A stretch of DNA of 64,000 nucleotides. It comes from Turnera subulata. Lineage: Eukaryota > Streptophyta > Magnoliopsida > Malpighiales > Passifloraceae. Positions 1-9,912 of this stretch are shown one piece after another. The position numbers and the translations under genes are program-made. The stretch lies in contig JAKUCV010002051.1 in NCBI GenBank assembly GCA_028386065.3, forward strand, positions 32,866-96,865. Direction: 5' to 3'. The notes under the pieces are model-generated. The model had not been told where the DNA came from. It did not search any database and saw only the letters and a program-made list of their open reading frames with translations. Within the stretch, counting starts at the first letter, position 1; each line of letters starts with the position of its first letter.

Positions 1-627
1 CAATTCCTTTATTAATGTTAGCCCTTGGATTAACTTTCATGGATTTTAAGGGGTTGGCTCATCACTTCATATCCACACATGTTGTATATGCACAAAAGGT
101 ACCTAAGCAGACATCGATATTAGAAAGAGCGCCTATTTTATTCCCGAATTGAAATGACGACTAAGCCCACAGGCTACAGACTTGACTCAGACCTAGACTC
201 ACATGGACATTGCGTCCTTATTCAGACTCGATACTCATTATCCCCCAATCCTGACGATCATAATCACATCTCCCTTTCCTAGAGCAGGAGCTTACAGCCG
301 AAAGCCTCCACTTCCTCTTCCGTACGGTCTTCTTCTTTCTCATCTATCTCGAGGTGGCAGTCAAAGAACAATTCGAACTCCGGACAACGAACCTTGGTGA
401 TGGGGCTCAGGGAATCCACAAAATGGGAAATCTTCTAATTCCTCCATAAAATATCCATTCAAGATCTTTAAATATGGTGCCATGGTGATTTCCAACTTTT
501 GCTTATCTTCCCTGGCTAGTGCCCTTGCCCGAACTTTCTCTCCTTGCTCTTCCAGTTCTATAGACGTTGGGGTATAGCCCAACCCAAATGACGACACTAC
601 TTTTGGGGAACAGGGGATTTCCACCAC
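1..627 (-). pseudogene. pol: Pol linker between protease/G-patch and RT (Tat, element A)
   Basis: Positions 627-361 are open for 88 codons and contain the peptides FGLGYTPT, LNGYF and DFPFCGFPEP. I recognise these as the conserved but functionally uncharacterised stretch that follows the G-patch in Tat-type polyproteins and precedes reverse transcriptase. From about 360 to 1 the reading continues with an acidic run (LEIDEKEEDRTEEE) and then meets several stops. No RT motif is reached before the window edge. The stretch is decayed and would be part of a polyprotein, not a free protein. Confidence 0.6.
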
Positions 628-630
628 ACC

Positions 631-1178
631 TTATTGTCTCCTTCCTAATCCCATGGCTGAAAAATACTTCATGGTCCTAATGATCCCCATTATTGTTGAA
701 TTACCATAGGAATCGTAAGAGGGAGGCAAGGTGATACTCTTCCACGGTGTCAAAGTTATCGTGCCTATGGATTCAAATACAAAACCAGAAAAAGACACTT
801 CTTCGCATCCCTCAAATCCATACACCGGTCTGATACTACTCCGGAATGAATCTCCTTTGACCGTGACCATGCCTCTCTTATATGGAAATCGGAGCATTGA
901 TGCAAAGTCGAGGCCACTGCCCGAGCTTGGTGCAACCAAGGACTCCCAAGGACTAGGTTGAAACTGGATGCTATATCCAACACTTGGAATTCTACCAAGA
1001 AAGGAGCGGGCCCTACTATTACTTCAAGCTTGATCATTCCTACTACCTCCCTTTTGGTGTTGTCGTATGCCCTTACCATTGTTCGAGAGGGCAAGAAGTC
1101 ATCGGCGCCGAATCCCAGCAAACTTGCTATGTTTAATGGGCAAACATTAAAAGCCGACCCATTATCGATTAACACCAA
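631..1178 (-). pseudogene. pol: Retropepsin-like protease followed by G-patch (Tat, element A)
   Basis: The frame starting near 1178 carries the aspartic protease active-site region LIDNGSAFNVCPL. The usual D-D/T-G-S/A motif is D-N-G-S here. The flap-side and C-terminal motifs VLDIASSFNLVLGSPWLHQ follow. A frameshift near 880-900 moves the reading to the frame at 939-631, which ends in MKYFSAMGLGRRQ, a G-patch core like that found just after protease in several retroelements. The protease normally cleaves the gag-pol polyprotein in the particle. A second frame change near the G-patch joins it to the downstream linker. The copy is not functional as one chain. Family assignment is by motif recognition, not by search. 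Confidence 0.8.
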
Positions 1179-2139
1179 AAAATTTTACTCCCCTTTGCAT
1201 GAAGGGTAGTACGTAAGGCCTCAGCAGTGCCCCTTTGTTTGGGCTCAAATCCTTGTATGAGAAGTAGAATAAGTTATCCGTCCCTAAAGAGGCTATCATG
1301 TTTGCCAGCCCTTCATGTGCAGTGTCAATGGGGACATGGGCCTTTCCCAAAACTTATAGGACTTTATCACGGTGCGGTTGGGAAGACATTAACAATCCCC
1401 ACATTGACACATTGGCCTACATCTTCTTCAATTCCTAGATCACTGCTTCTTCCTCAGGTTCCACTGTTGCCACTTCCTCAGGTTCATCAAGTCCAAAACT
1501 TATAGGACTTTATCACGGTGCGGTTGGGAAGACATTAACAATCCCCAAATTGACACATTGGCCTACGTCTTCTTCAATTCCTAGATCACTACATCTTCCT
1601 CAGGTTCCACTGTTGCCACTTTCTCAGGTTCATCAAGTTATAGGGGAGCTCGTTTAGCTACCTGCCCGGACCTAGTGATGACATCCACTTCCTCATCCAA
1701 ATCAATATACTCATCCAGGTCTAGTACTAAACAGTTCTGCTCTTGCAAGATTTCAGCTGATATAACATCGTTCTCCCGTGTAGGTGCAATGGATTTGTCT
1801 AGGTATTAGGCCTCTGAGGCAAAACAATTTCATTTCTTTCTATTAGTTCTTGGATCTCATGACAGAGTTGTGTGCTGCTGTCAGTGGCGTGACAAGTCAT
1901 TTGATGGAATTCACGGCGTAGATTCGGATCTCCTCTTATAGGCAGATCGGGTCTGGGTTATAATGGTTGCAACAGGTTATTTTTCATGCACTGCTTGAGT
2001 CACTTCTTCAATGACAAGGGGAGAGGGGTGAATTTCCTTTGCGCCATCTCTAGCTGCAAAGGAGCTTAAGCAGACACATGGTTCACTTCAGTAATCTTCT
2101 TCCCTTGTGTTAAGCTGAAATTGCTTCTAGGTGCAGGAG
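1179..2139 (-). pseudogene. Gag C-terminus / pre-protease region (Tat, element A)
   Basis: Fragments in changing minus-strand frames match what normally joins Tat gag to protease: EEVDVITRSGQVA near 1690-1650, then WGLLMSSQPHRDKVL, then HEGLANMIASLGTDNLFYFS (about 1320-1250). The MSS-x-HRD block precedes the protease in many plant Tat elements. It is present twice here because of the 146-bp tandem duplication described separately. Many stops and frameshifts interrupt the reading, including one at a T-run near 1165-1180 just before the protease motif. I see no intact zinc knuckle. This is a remnant, useful only for lineage assignment. Confidence 0.6.
1349..1640. repeat. 146-bp direct tandem duplication inside element A
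   Basis: The stretch beginning AAAACTTATAGGACTTTATC at 1349 recurs at 1495, an offset of 146 bp, and both copies end in GGTTCATCAAGT. They differ at only a few positions. Because 146 is not a multiple of three, the duplication by itself breaks the reading frame of the pre-protease region it lies in. Confidence 0.9.
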
Positions 2140-2967
2140 TATCCACCACCATCTTAACTTTCCTGAAGCAATTGCATCATCCAACAACATCTCAGTCCAG
2201 ATGAGGGCTTTAAAGTTGGCATAGTAATTGCCAATTATACGATCATAGTATGTCGGTTGGTGGTTCTTGATTACCATCTATACCTGCAAACCGGTGGGGG
2301 GCGATTCACCATTAGCGATGCTTTGTTGCCCCATCTCTTGATAAAGGCTGAGAAAGTTTCTTGGGCCTCTTCCTTGGTTGTCTCTAAGTCCCTCTTGGTC
2401 ACATTTACCTCAATATTGTAGGCGTACTGCTTTGAATGCAACACCCATGTCTTCCCACTTGGTTAGCTTTGTCTCATTTAATGACACGAACCACCGTAAT
2501 GCAGCGCCCGACAAGGTCCTTTGGAATGGTTGGGCCATCACCTCGTCACTTACTCCCATTGGCTTCAGCGTCCTTACATGAATCTTCAGGTGGGTCTTTG
2601 GGCATCCCGTCCCATTGAATTTTTCAAAGTCGGTCATCTTGAACTTCTCAGGTGGACGAGCGCTAGGGAATAATGACAACTGGGCTGGACTCCATTCTTT
2701 CTCTTTCAACTTGATGCTCTTCACCGCTTCTTCCAATATTCGGAATCTTTTCTTTTCATCCTTAGCCTCCTGTGCTATTGAGTCGCCGTCAATATCCACC
2801 ACCTTATTCTTCCCGACACTTGTCTTTGAAACCTCCGCGCCTTCGCTTTCAATAGCAAGCATCTTCTGCTTTTCCAGCATCTCGAGTAGCTTCATCGTTC
2901 TCCGACCCGAAAGCATGGCATGGGTTTCCCTAACCTTAGTCATATCTTCAGCCCCATTCTTGGTCAT
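2140..2967 (-). pseudogene. gag: Gag (capsid-like retrotransposon gag), Tat element A
   Basis: The minus frame 2967-2410 (185 residues) contains a helical, charged N-terminal part and then FEKFNGTGCPKTHL, MAQPFQRTLSGAALRWF and TKWEDM. This is the conserved core of plant retrotransposon gag (Retrotrans_gag type), which forms the particle shell. A frameshift near 2410 continues the homology (YNIEVNVTKRDLETT, AFIKRWGNKASLMVN) to about 2290. After another break, NHQPTYYDRIIGNY and DDAIASGKV follow near 2260-2150. The tRNA primer site lies about 0.5 kb upstream, as expected for gag. At least two frameshifts and one stop make it a pseudogene. Confidence 0.85.
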
Positions 2968-3458
2968 GTTGTCCTACTATGCAAGAAGCAGGCGTAAGGG
3001 TTCAAGGTACCCGCGGGTTCGTTTTCCCACTATCCACACACTCCTCCGTATTTCTATTTGCTTCATTGAATTGAATGGCACTTTGTTCACATATACTCAA
3101 ATTCATAACGACCACACATATATAAGTATCAGACATTAGTTTCTCATGCATGAGATGCTCCGGTATGCAGCTGGTTGGGGGCCAAAGAACCGTCGCTAAA
3201 GGGTAGTTTGGCCTACTCACATGTGACGTAGGATGTCACGTGAGGTCGCTGACCCATTAACCCCCATCATTTCTAAACGACAAGAAATAGGTTCACTCTT
3301 GCCGATAACCCTGTAGGAGGGTATGTACTGGACCAGGAACCCTTTACCCTCTTATGATAAAAGCTTCACAAAATAATCCATGAATACAAGGCACATACAA
3401 GAAGCACAAAGAGCATATACTAATCAATGATTGCGCATAATCTCTCAAACCCTCTATG
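2968..3458 (-). other. Leader (5' UTR) of element A
   Basis: Non-coding stretch between the primer site and gag. Several blocks, such as the sequence around the minus-strand reading CATCTCATGCAT and the GGGTTAATGGG block, recur in the leader of element D (23280-23700). A and D therefore share a recent common leader although their internal coding content is entirely different. Confidence 0.6.
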
Positions 3459-3476
3459 TCCCCAGCGGAGTCGCCA
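3459..3476 (-). other. Primer binding site, tRNA-Arg type (element A)
   Basis: On the minus strand this reads TGGCGACTCCGCTGGGGA, 18 of 18 bases complementary to the 3' end of plant tRNA-Arg(ACG) as I remember it. It lies two bases inside the LTR edge. tRNA-Arg priming is a hallmark of Tat/Ogre elements. Confidence 0.9.
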
Positions 3477-3478
3477 AA

Positions 3479-5237
3479 TGTGAGTACCCGGCCCAAAATT
3501 CACTACGCTTACTCACCACCTTCAACTTAACCGTCATACACATCTTTGGAGTCGCCACTCAAATTTTATTATAAGTCAAAATTCAGGGAAAAAACTTCCT
3601 TAGGCAACCAATGACTCCTTAAGGCAACCAATAAGTGAACCAAAGAAGTGGACCCGGGGGTTTGTCACGGATGGGAAGGTGTTAGGCACCCATCCATGTG
3701 GGTCGAGATCATATGCAATTAGAGATTAACATATGCCACATGCACAACAACACAAATAACAGAAATAAACAAAATTGATAGACAACAGAAAATAAAAAAA
3801 GATTGAGCTTACGTTTCAAACCACCAGAAACTGCCTATGTACCCCCTATCTTGGGTTAAAAGCTCACGTAGTTCTTACATGCATCACATCAAAATCATAT
3901 CATTATCATCATCACGTCATAGCAACCAAACAATAGGAGTGTTAGAACGGATTACCTCTTGATGCCCTCCTCTAGCTCCAACTTGCTTACCAGTTCTTAG
4001 CAGAAAATTTTCTTGAATTCAAGTTGGAATTCGGGGCAGAAAGAAGACAAACCGGCATTTGGCGTCATCAGCAAACTTGTAGATCTTGGACTTAGCTTTC
4101 CAGGGACTCTAATAATGCAGCAAACCGATGCCCACATCTCTAGATATGGTGATTCTTCTAGGACTACCTGCACTAAAATCTTCTACTCGGGTTTCTCCTC
4201 TTTTCTTATGCAAATTTGCTCCAATCCGCCTTCTTCTTCTCCTCCTCTTGCTCTCCTCCTGCTGCTGCCTTCTTGTTACTCCTCTCCACGAAATTCCTCC
4301 AGATTTTCAACCCTTTCTTGGGTACCTAAGCTTGGGAAGAGAGAATTCTTCCAAGGACCTAAGCTTACGTGTGTATAGAGGGGGAAGAGAGAAATTATGT
4401 CAGTGAGGGTGAATGGGGGTTCCTATTTATAGTGTGTAGGGGCTCTGGATCAGGCATTGATCTAAGGGTCGAGATTGAATCCCTAGATCCAACGGTACAT
4501 GCCCAGAATCAAGAAAATAAGAAAAATAAAGAGAACTGCCGAAACTGGGGAGCGATCTCCCCCCAGCATCGGCGGTTATGTCGTGGTGACCGCATGGTGC
4601 TGGCGGTCATTCCTTGAAGCCTGCCAGAAGCTGACGATCATGTCTCCATGTCCACCAGCACTTTTTTCCATTTTTGCTCTTTCCTTTTCGGTTTTGATCC
4701 TCATTATTCCGACTCTACTTGATTCTCACGCCTTTCCTAATCAGTTTTTTTTCCAATTTTAAGCTCCAGAAAGTTCCCTAACTTATAGCCTACCCTCACC
4801 CTTTTCCTATTTTTCCTTACTTTCTCTCCACTCCACACTAAATACCATAAATATCAAAAACAAAAAAGGCAATATATTTATCCCGAATTTTTTATGTGCT
4901 TTAATTATTGGAGGATCCATATTCCATTATTTCAGGCTCCTAACTTGTTTTAAACCCACAATTAACTTAAATAGATCCAAAACAAATAAAAAGCTTAAAA
5001 CAATATAAATATCCACATTTTATTAAAATTAGATCTTTAAATATTTAAAACTCAGAATTAAATCATCTCAATAACTCCAAGCAAAATACATTAAAAATCC
5101 AAAAATAATAAAATATTAGTATTCTATTAAAGTTAAATTAGAAACATATTTTTAGCCCAGGATTAATCCATAGCCAAAAATATATTTATAATCTAAATTA
5201 GTGGGGATATTAGTGGGTCAAAATTAGGTGTTCACAT
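3479..5237 (-). repeat. 5' LTR of element A (Tat family)
   Basis: 1759-bp LTR. In window orientation it begins TGTGAGTACCCGG next to the primer site and ends TTAGGTGTTCACA, so on the minus strand it runs TGTGAACACC to GGGTACTCACA with TG/CA ends. Related LTRs occur at 5238, 13194, 15250, 23738, 28971 and 32630. The GAGTACCCG start is shared with G (32630), while C, D and F belong to a GAAGACCCG subfamily where the start is preserved. Confidence 0.88.
4434..4441 (-). promoter_or_regulatory. TATA box of Tat LTR (element A)
   Basis: On the minus strand it reads TATAAATA, upstream of a C/T-rich transcribed leader. The same octamer occurs at the equivalent place in LTR C (13850-13857), the D 3' LTR (16299-16306) and F (29726-29733). 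This conservation supports it as the LTR promoter of the family. Confidence 0.6.
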
Positions 5238-5451
5238 TAGGGACCCATCTGTGTTGGGGCGAAATCGTGTAGAATAGAAGATCAATGCATGCTTTATGCT
5301 AAAACAACACAACAACAAAAACAAAAACAAGAATAAAAACAAAAGGGGAAATAAACAGATAATTGAGCTTGAGATTCCACCACTAGAATCCACCCTGGTA
5401 CTCCGGCGACCGGATTCAGAGCTCACGTAGTTCTTACATGGCACCACAACA
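5238..5451 (-). repeat. Tat LTR C, left fragment
   Basis: Starts abruptly after the end of element A with TTAGGGACCCATCTGTG, which corresponds to the LTR-internal block GTTAGGCACCCATCCGTG of the related LTRs. It runs to GCACCACAACA before element B. The first roughly 230 bp of this LTR (in window orientation) are absent here and presumably lie left of element A. Confidence 0.75.
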
Positions 5452-7089
5452 TGATGAGTACGCATTTTGCACTCATTTCTTGGGTTCTCACAACGTTTTT
5501 AGCTTGCAAAATATTTATTTATTTTATTTTTCCGTCTTGTTTTAGTGTTTTCCTCCCTTTTATCTTTATATTTCCTTTTTCTTCAGGTTTTAACATTTTT
5601 ATATAATTTAGAAATAAAAGCTTGATTTTTCGGACAAGATGTGCAATCCGAGCATGGGCTGCCCAAGCGAACTGTTTCAGCATGGGCAACCTACGCACCT
5701 GTGGCAAGACAAGATGAAGCATCCCTGAAATTGGGTCCAAGGTTCCTTACAAGAACAGCCCAGGATCATGATGGACCAATTCATGATGGCCTAAAGCCCA
5801 TTGTCATGAAGAAAAGAAGAAGGAAGCAAAAGCCCAACATGAAGGCGTGGTTGTTCACGTGAAAGCTCACCCATTTGCTCCCAAAGTGCATTTGATTTAG
5901 CTGATGTCATCCAAGACTTGGTCCACGAACATGTGGATTCATTTGCATGAAGCAAGCTCCCACTCACGTTGCATGGAAAAGTGGAGGGAAGGAGGTTATT
6001 CTGTTGGCTAATTTTGGAGGGAAGAAGTGGTCCACCACTTCCTATTATTGGCGCAAAGTGGGGAGGCCACACATGCTCCTTCTTTGTCTCCTTCGGAACA
6101 TAATTTCCAGCCACACATCCTACTCTCCCTTCACTATATAAAGGACCACCCTAGAAGACAAAGACATGAAGTTCTACATCCAACTCAAATCGGCAAAAAA
6201 CACAAGTAGCTTAGGATTTGTACTTCCTTTTGTTACTTTGTAATTCCTAGTTGGCTGTAGCTTTTGGAAATTTCATAGCTTGGAGATTTGTCTCTTTTGG
6301 TTCAAGGTTGGCTCCAATTTCTCGTAAGTTTACTCTTGAATTAATTATGTTAAATTATTTCCAAGTAATTGTTATTTTCTTTAAAGCTATGTCTTGCTAG
6401 AATTCTTGTCTAGGATTAGGGGTTGAACTTGTTAATATTTCATGCATATTTAATTAAAGTTTTATATCTGAATTTATTCTCTTTTAATCCGGTAATGAAA
6501 CTTCACTATGTTAATTGACTGGCCATCTTTTAGCATAAATTTATTATAGGGAAATGTTAAGTGACAGCGTCGTTTGCCTATAGAAAAACATTAAACGGAC
6601 TTTAAAACCCGACCTGGAGGGAGGCGTACTTTTTATTGGAGATTAAGTAGGTAAATTTCTTAATGCTCTTAGTTTATTTCATCACTTGCAAATGGATAGT
6701 GGACGTAAACTAGGAAGGGATTTTACGGCACTACGAGAGTAGGTTATCGATCTAGCTTAGATTTACCGTTTCTTTTAAGAGAGTTTATTTTCAAAATTAA
6801 TTCATAGATTTTACATAGGCTAGCTATGTGGTGACAGAACATGGTTTGCTTATGTTGAGCTTAATTGTATGGAAATGTTGGCAAGGAATTCCCCGAAGTC
6901 CTATATATTTAATATTATTGAATTTTAATCATTTTTATTTGCTTTATTTTTTCGATTCAAACATCAATCCTCAACATTATTTATTTCTCTAGATAATCAT
7001 AAGTTGCTTAGTTGAATAGTACTTAACAAAGAACCCTGTGAGATGACCTTGGTACTACAAAAACCCTGTATAATTGTGGGAAGCTATCA
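5452..7089 (+). repeat. 5' LTR of element B
   Basis: 1638 bp, from TGATGAGTACGCATTTTGC to GGGAAGCTATCA. It closely matches 11535-13193. The 3' copy carries a small extra block near 11800 (GAAGCCCAGGATCATGATG), and there are scattered substitutions. Confidence 0.92.
6135..6142 (+). promoter_or_regulatory. TATA box of element B LTR
   Basis: TATATAAA within CACTATATAAAGGACCAC, conserved at 12237-12244 in the 3' LTR. A typical plant LTR core promoter; transcription would be expected to start about 30 bp downstream. Confidence 0.65.
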
Positions 7090-7095
7090 AGTTTT

Positions 7096-7113
7096 TGGCG
7101 CCGTTGCCGGGGA
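7096..7113 (+). other. Primer binding site, tRNA-Asp type (element B)
   Basis: TGGCGCCGTTGCCGGGGA, six bases after the LTR end. It is fully complementary to the 3' end of plant tRNA-Asp(GTC) as I remember it. This primer is characteristic of Athila-lineage elements. The same 18-mer follows the LTR of element H. Confidence 0.92.
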
Positions 7114-7244
7114 TCGGCGTTAATATTATTTAACTTAGTGATTAGGTTATTCCAGATTTTTATTTTTCATTTTCTTTTTCACCCGTTTGGGTTGTTTTTC
7201 TTCTATTTCTTCTTCAGATTTCTTCAAGTTTTACTGGAGGAGAG

Positions 7245-7931
7245 ATGGAGGGACACGTAAGGCGCGTCATCGAGGAGATCGAAGGAGTCCAATACGGACC
7301 TCGGCGTAGACCAGACCGGGATTTCTCTGTCCCCGATGCAACCCTTGCGTAGTCCAGTGTGGTCCGCCAAGCTATGCAAGCCAATAACTTTGAGCTGAGG
7401 CCAACCCTGATCAAGATGGTCCAAAATGAGCCTTTCTGGGGTTCCTCCATTGAAGACTCAAACCAACATTTGCAAGATTTCCTTGAAATCTACGACACAA
7501 TCAAGGTGGATGGAGCCTCCGAGGATGATATCGAACAACACCTTTTTCCTTTCTCACTCATGGACAAGGCAAAGGCGTGGTTAACTGCACAGGCTCCTGG
7601 GACGTTTGATACATGGGCTTCCTTATCACAGGCGTTGTTGAAGAAATTTTTCCTGCCCAGCAAAGCCATGATGTTAAGGAACAACATCATGGAGTTCAAT
7701 CAGAAGTCCAATGAATCGTTCTACGATGCATGGGAAAGGTTTAAAGAAGCACTGAGAAGATGCCCACAGCATGGCCTTCCTGACTGGCTGATCGTGGAAA
7801 AAATTTATGCAGGCCTGTGTGAGTCCCTCCGAGCACACGTTGATACTGCAGCTGGAGGAGTTGCCTTAGCAAAAGATGCTGAGGATGTGTACGAATTGTT
7901 CGAACACATCGCCAGCAAAAAATTCGAATAG
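7245..7931 (+). pseudogene. gag: Gag capsid region, Athila-type (element B)
   Basis: I place the start at the ATG at 7245 (MEGHVRRVIEEI), 130 bp after the primer site. This frame contains a TAG at 7350-7352, then 190 open codons to a TAG at 7929. The open part carries QANNFELRP, HLQDFLEIYDTIK, FPFSLMDKAKAWL, the block MMLRNNIMEFNQ, ESFYDAWERFKEALRRCPQHGLPDW and a helical end. This is the retrotransposon gag core, which builds the virus-like particle. The two in-frame stops are single-codon defects in otherwise conserved sequence. The same frame continues into the gag C-terminus and protease. Confidence 0.88.
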
Positions 7932-9300
7932 CCAGGTGAGCTCACAAGAACAGCCGGAGTTCTTGAACTTGACGTGATAATATTGAACGCCAAGATGGAT
8001 GCCCTTATGAAAACCATGAATGGGAAAGGACAATCCCATTCCTGTGCTAGATGCGAAGGAGGTTATTAGGAGTGCCCGGCAGAGGGAGGCTATGAGCAAG
8101 CATGCAAAGAGCAAGTGAGTTACATCAACAAGAGAGTCCAGAAGGACCCTTATTCAAACATCTACAACCCAGGTTGGAGGGACCACCCTAACTTCTCTTG
8201 GAAGCCTCAACAGCCCAACCAAAATCAAACCGGAAGCGGTCCTCTCAGATTTCCTCCTAAACAACCTGCACAGGCATACCAACAAGCGTATCAACCAGCT
8301 CCTCAAGATGACATGCAATACTTCATGACAAATTTTATGAAGCAACAACAACAATTCATGGAGTAGCGACTAGTTGTGAAAGGGATTTCTGACGAGATTA
8401 ACAATCTCAAGAGTTAGATCGCACAAGCTCGCCCTAGTCAGGGCAATCCTGGCAAATTACCGGGCAAGCCGGAGGTCAACCCTAATGCTCAATGCAATGC
8501 AATCACTCTTAGCAGTGGTACTCAATACGAAGAGCGGCAACCACCCCCAGCCCCGGTAAAAGAGGCAGAGCATGGTCAGGCCATGCAAAAAGACAAGCCT
8601 GCGGAGCATTAGCAGGCTGTGTCAGCCGAAAAGGGGAAGGCAAAGAAAGATGAAGTTAGGGCTTATGTTCCATCTATTCCCTTCCCTCAACGGCTCAACC
8701 CACTGGTCCATGACAAGAAGTTTGGACTCTTTCTTGAAATAATGAAAAAGCTCTACATTAACATTCTGTTCCTCGAGGCCGTGTCCCAAACACCTACATA
8801 TGCAAAATTCTTAAAGGAAATCTTGTCCAATAAGAATAAATTGATTGACTACGGGACAGTGGCCTTGACGGGTGAATGTAGGGCAATCATTCAGAATAAG
8901 CTTCCAGATCCCAGAATGTTCACTATCCCCTGCGACATAGGGAAGGTTGACATCGAAAGAGCACTTTGCGATCTTGGCGCAAGTGTTAGTGTGATCCTTT
9001 TGTCAATCAGCAAGCAACTTAAACTAGGGGATCTGAAACCTACTGCTATGTCACTGCACCTAGCAGATAGGTCGGTCAAGTATCCAGTGGGAATTTTAGA
9101 GGATGTTCCTATCAAAATTGGGAACTTCTTTGTCCCGGTTGATTTTGAGATCCTCGACATGGAAGTAGACAACCACGTGCCAATCATTCTGGACGACCCT
9201 TTTTGGCAACTGCTGGTGCCATCATTGATGTTAAGGGCGGGAAGCTCTCGCTACAAGTCGGCTCTGAAAAGATTTGTTTCGCTGTTGATGAAGTAATTCG
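7932..9300 (+). pseudogene. gag-pro: Gag C-terminus and aspartic protease, Athila-type (element B)
   Basis: This is in the same frame as gag, with TAG codons near 8067, 8364, 8415 and 8610. The gag tail is Q/P-rich (YNPGWRDHPNFSWKPQQPNQ). Only a degraded knuckle (CARC, then EC past a stop) remains where Athila gag has its zinc finger. From 8619 it is open for 225 codons: the Athila linker YAKFLKEILSNK, the protease active site ALCDLGASVSVI (D-L-G-A-S in place of D-T-G), LADRSVKYPVGILEDVPIKIG and VPIIL. The usual ILGRPFLATAGA end is broken by a frameshift near 9200; ATAGAIIDVKGGKL continues in another frame. Protease would mature the polyprotein. Confidence 0.85.
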
Positions 9301-9912
9301 TAAAGCAGTGCCAGATGAGTCGTGTTACTGCCTTGACACAGTTGAAATAGCAGTTGACAAAGCTTTGCACAGGATGGCTATGCAAACGCACTATTGGCGT
9401 GCATTGCTCTTAATAAAGGCATTCAGGACCCAGACCCTGAAATAGCAGGCTATGCACACCAAATTGAGGTTTTGTCCCTGGTGTCTGATGAAGAAGGCAT
9501 GAGATTTGCGAAGTTAGACAAGGTGCCAGAAGTCATGACAGAAGAAAATGCTCCGAAGGTTAAGATGAAACCTTTACCTCCTGAGCCCCAACGTGCATTA
9601 CTGGGAACAAACTCCACACATCCAGGTGGTATAAAAGTGAGTTTTGCTGAGGGAGAGGAAGATAAGTTGTTGAACGATAAGGGACGACACAAGAAGACAA
9701 TTGTGTATTCCACTGATGAGCTTCTCAGGACTAATCCCTCAGTTTATACTCATAAAACTGGCAGAAAAGGATCCAAACACTGGGGTGGGAGTATCATTCA
9801 AAAACAAGACCTCAGAATTGGAAACCGAGTCTTGTTGCCAAAGCTTTATGATCCTGGAGAGCCTACCAGACAAGAGATAATGCAACCGTTCTCCAACCCA
9901 CCTTCATCTTGA
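9301..9912 (+). pseudogene. pol: Pol remnant: protease tail fused to integrase C-terminus (element B)
   Basis: The region at 9394-9912 begins with the linker that normally leads into RT (LPPEPQRALLG, then FAEGEEDKLLND, HKKTIVYSTDELLRTNPSVYTH). At the point where RT should begin, it jumps to SKHWGGSIIQKQDLRIGNRVLL. I recognise this as the integrase C-terminal region (compare the usual HDKxLxxxDLRxGNxVLL). RT, RNase H and the integrase catalytic core are therefore missing as one block of roughly 3 kb, inferred from family length. The joint is in frame, so a gag-pro-integrase-tail fusion could once have been read. It ends at a TGA at 9910. Confidence 0.75.

Larger units (their letters stand above)
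1..5237 (-). mobile_element. Element A: Tat-lineage Ty3/gypsy retrotransposon, 5' portion
   Basis: Reading on the minus strand, the order is 5' LTR (5237-3479), tRNA-Arg primer site (3476-3459), leader, gag, protease, G-patch and pre-RT linker, running off the window at position 1. This order and the primer site are those of the Tat/Ogre branch of Ty3/gypsy elements. RT, RNase H, integrase and the 3' LTR must lie outside the window if present. All coding parts carry frameshifts and stops, so this copy cannot make its own proteins. Its outer LTR edge directly abuts the interior of another Tat LTR (C), so A was probably inserted into C; the matching target duplication would be to the left of position 1. 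Confidence 0.85.

Noticed and set aside
4128..4406. Leucine-rich open frames that could suggest a signal peptide or membrane protein
   Set aside because: They come from CTTCTTCTCCTCC-type pyrimidine runs inside the LTR leader of element A. The matching regions of other LTRs are not open.
7089..7113. A host tRNA-Asp gene
   Set aside because: Only the 18-base primer site complementary to the tRNA 3' end is present, in the expected position after an LTR. The same holds for 35205-35222.
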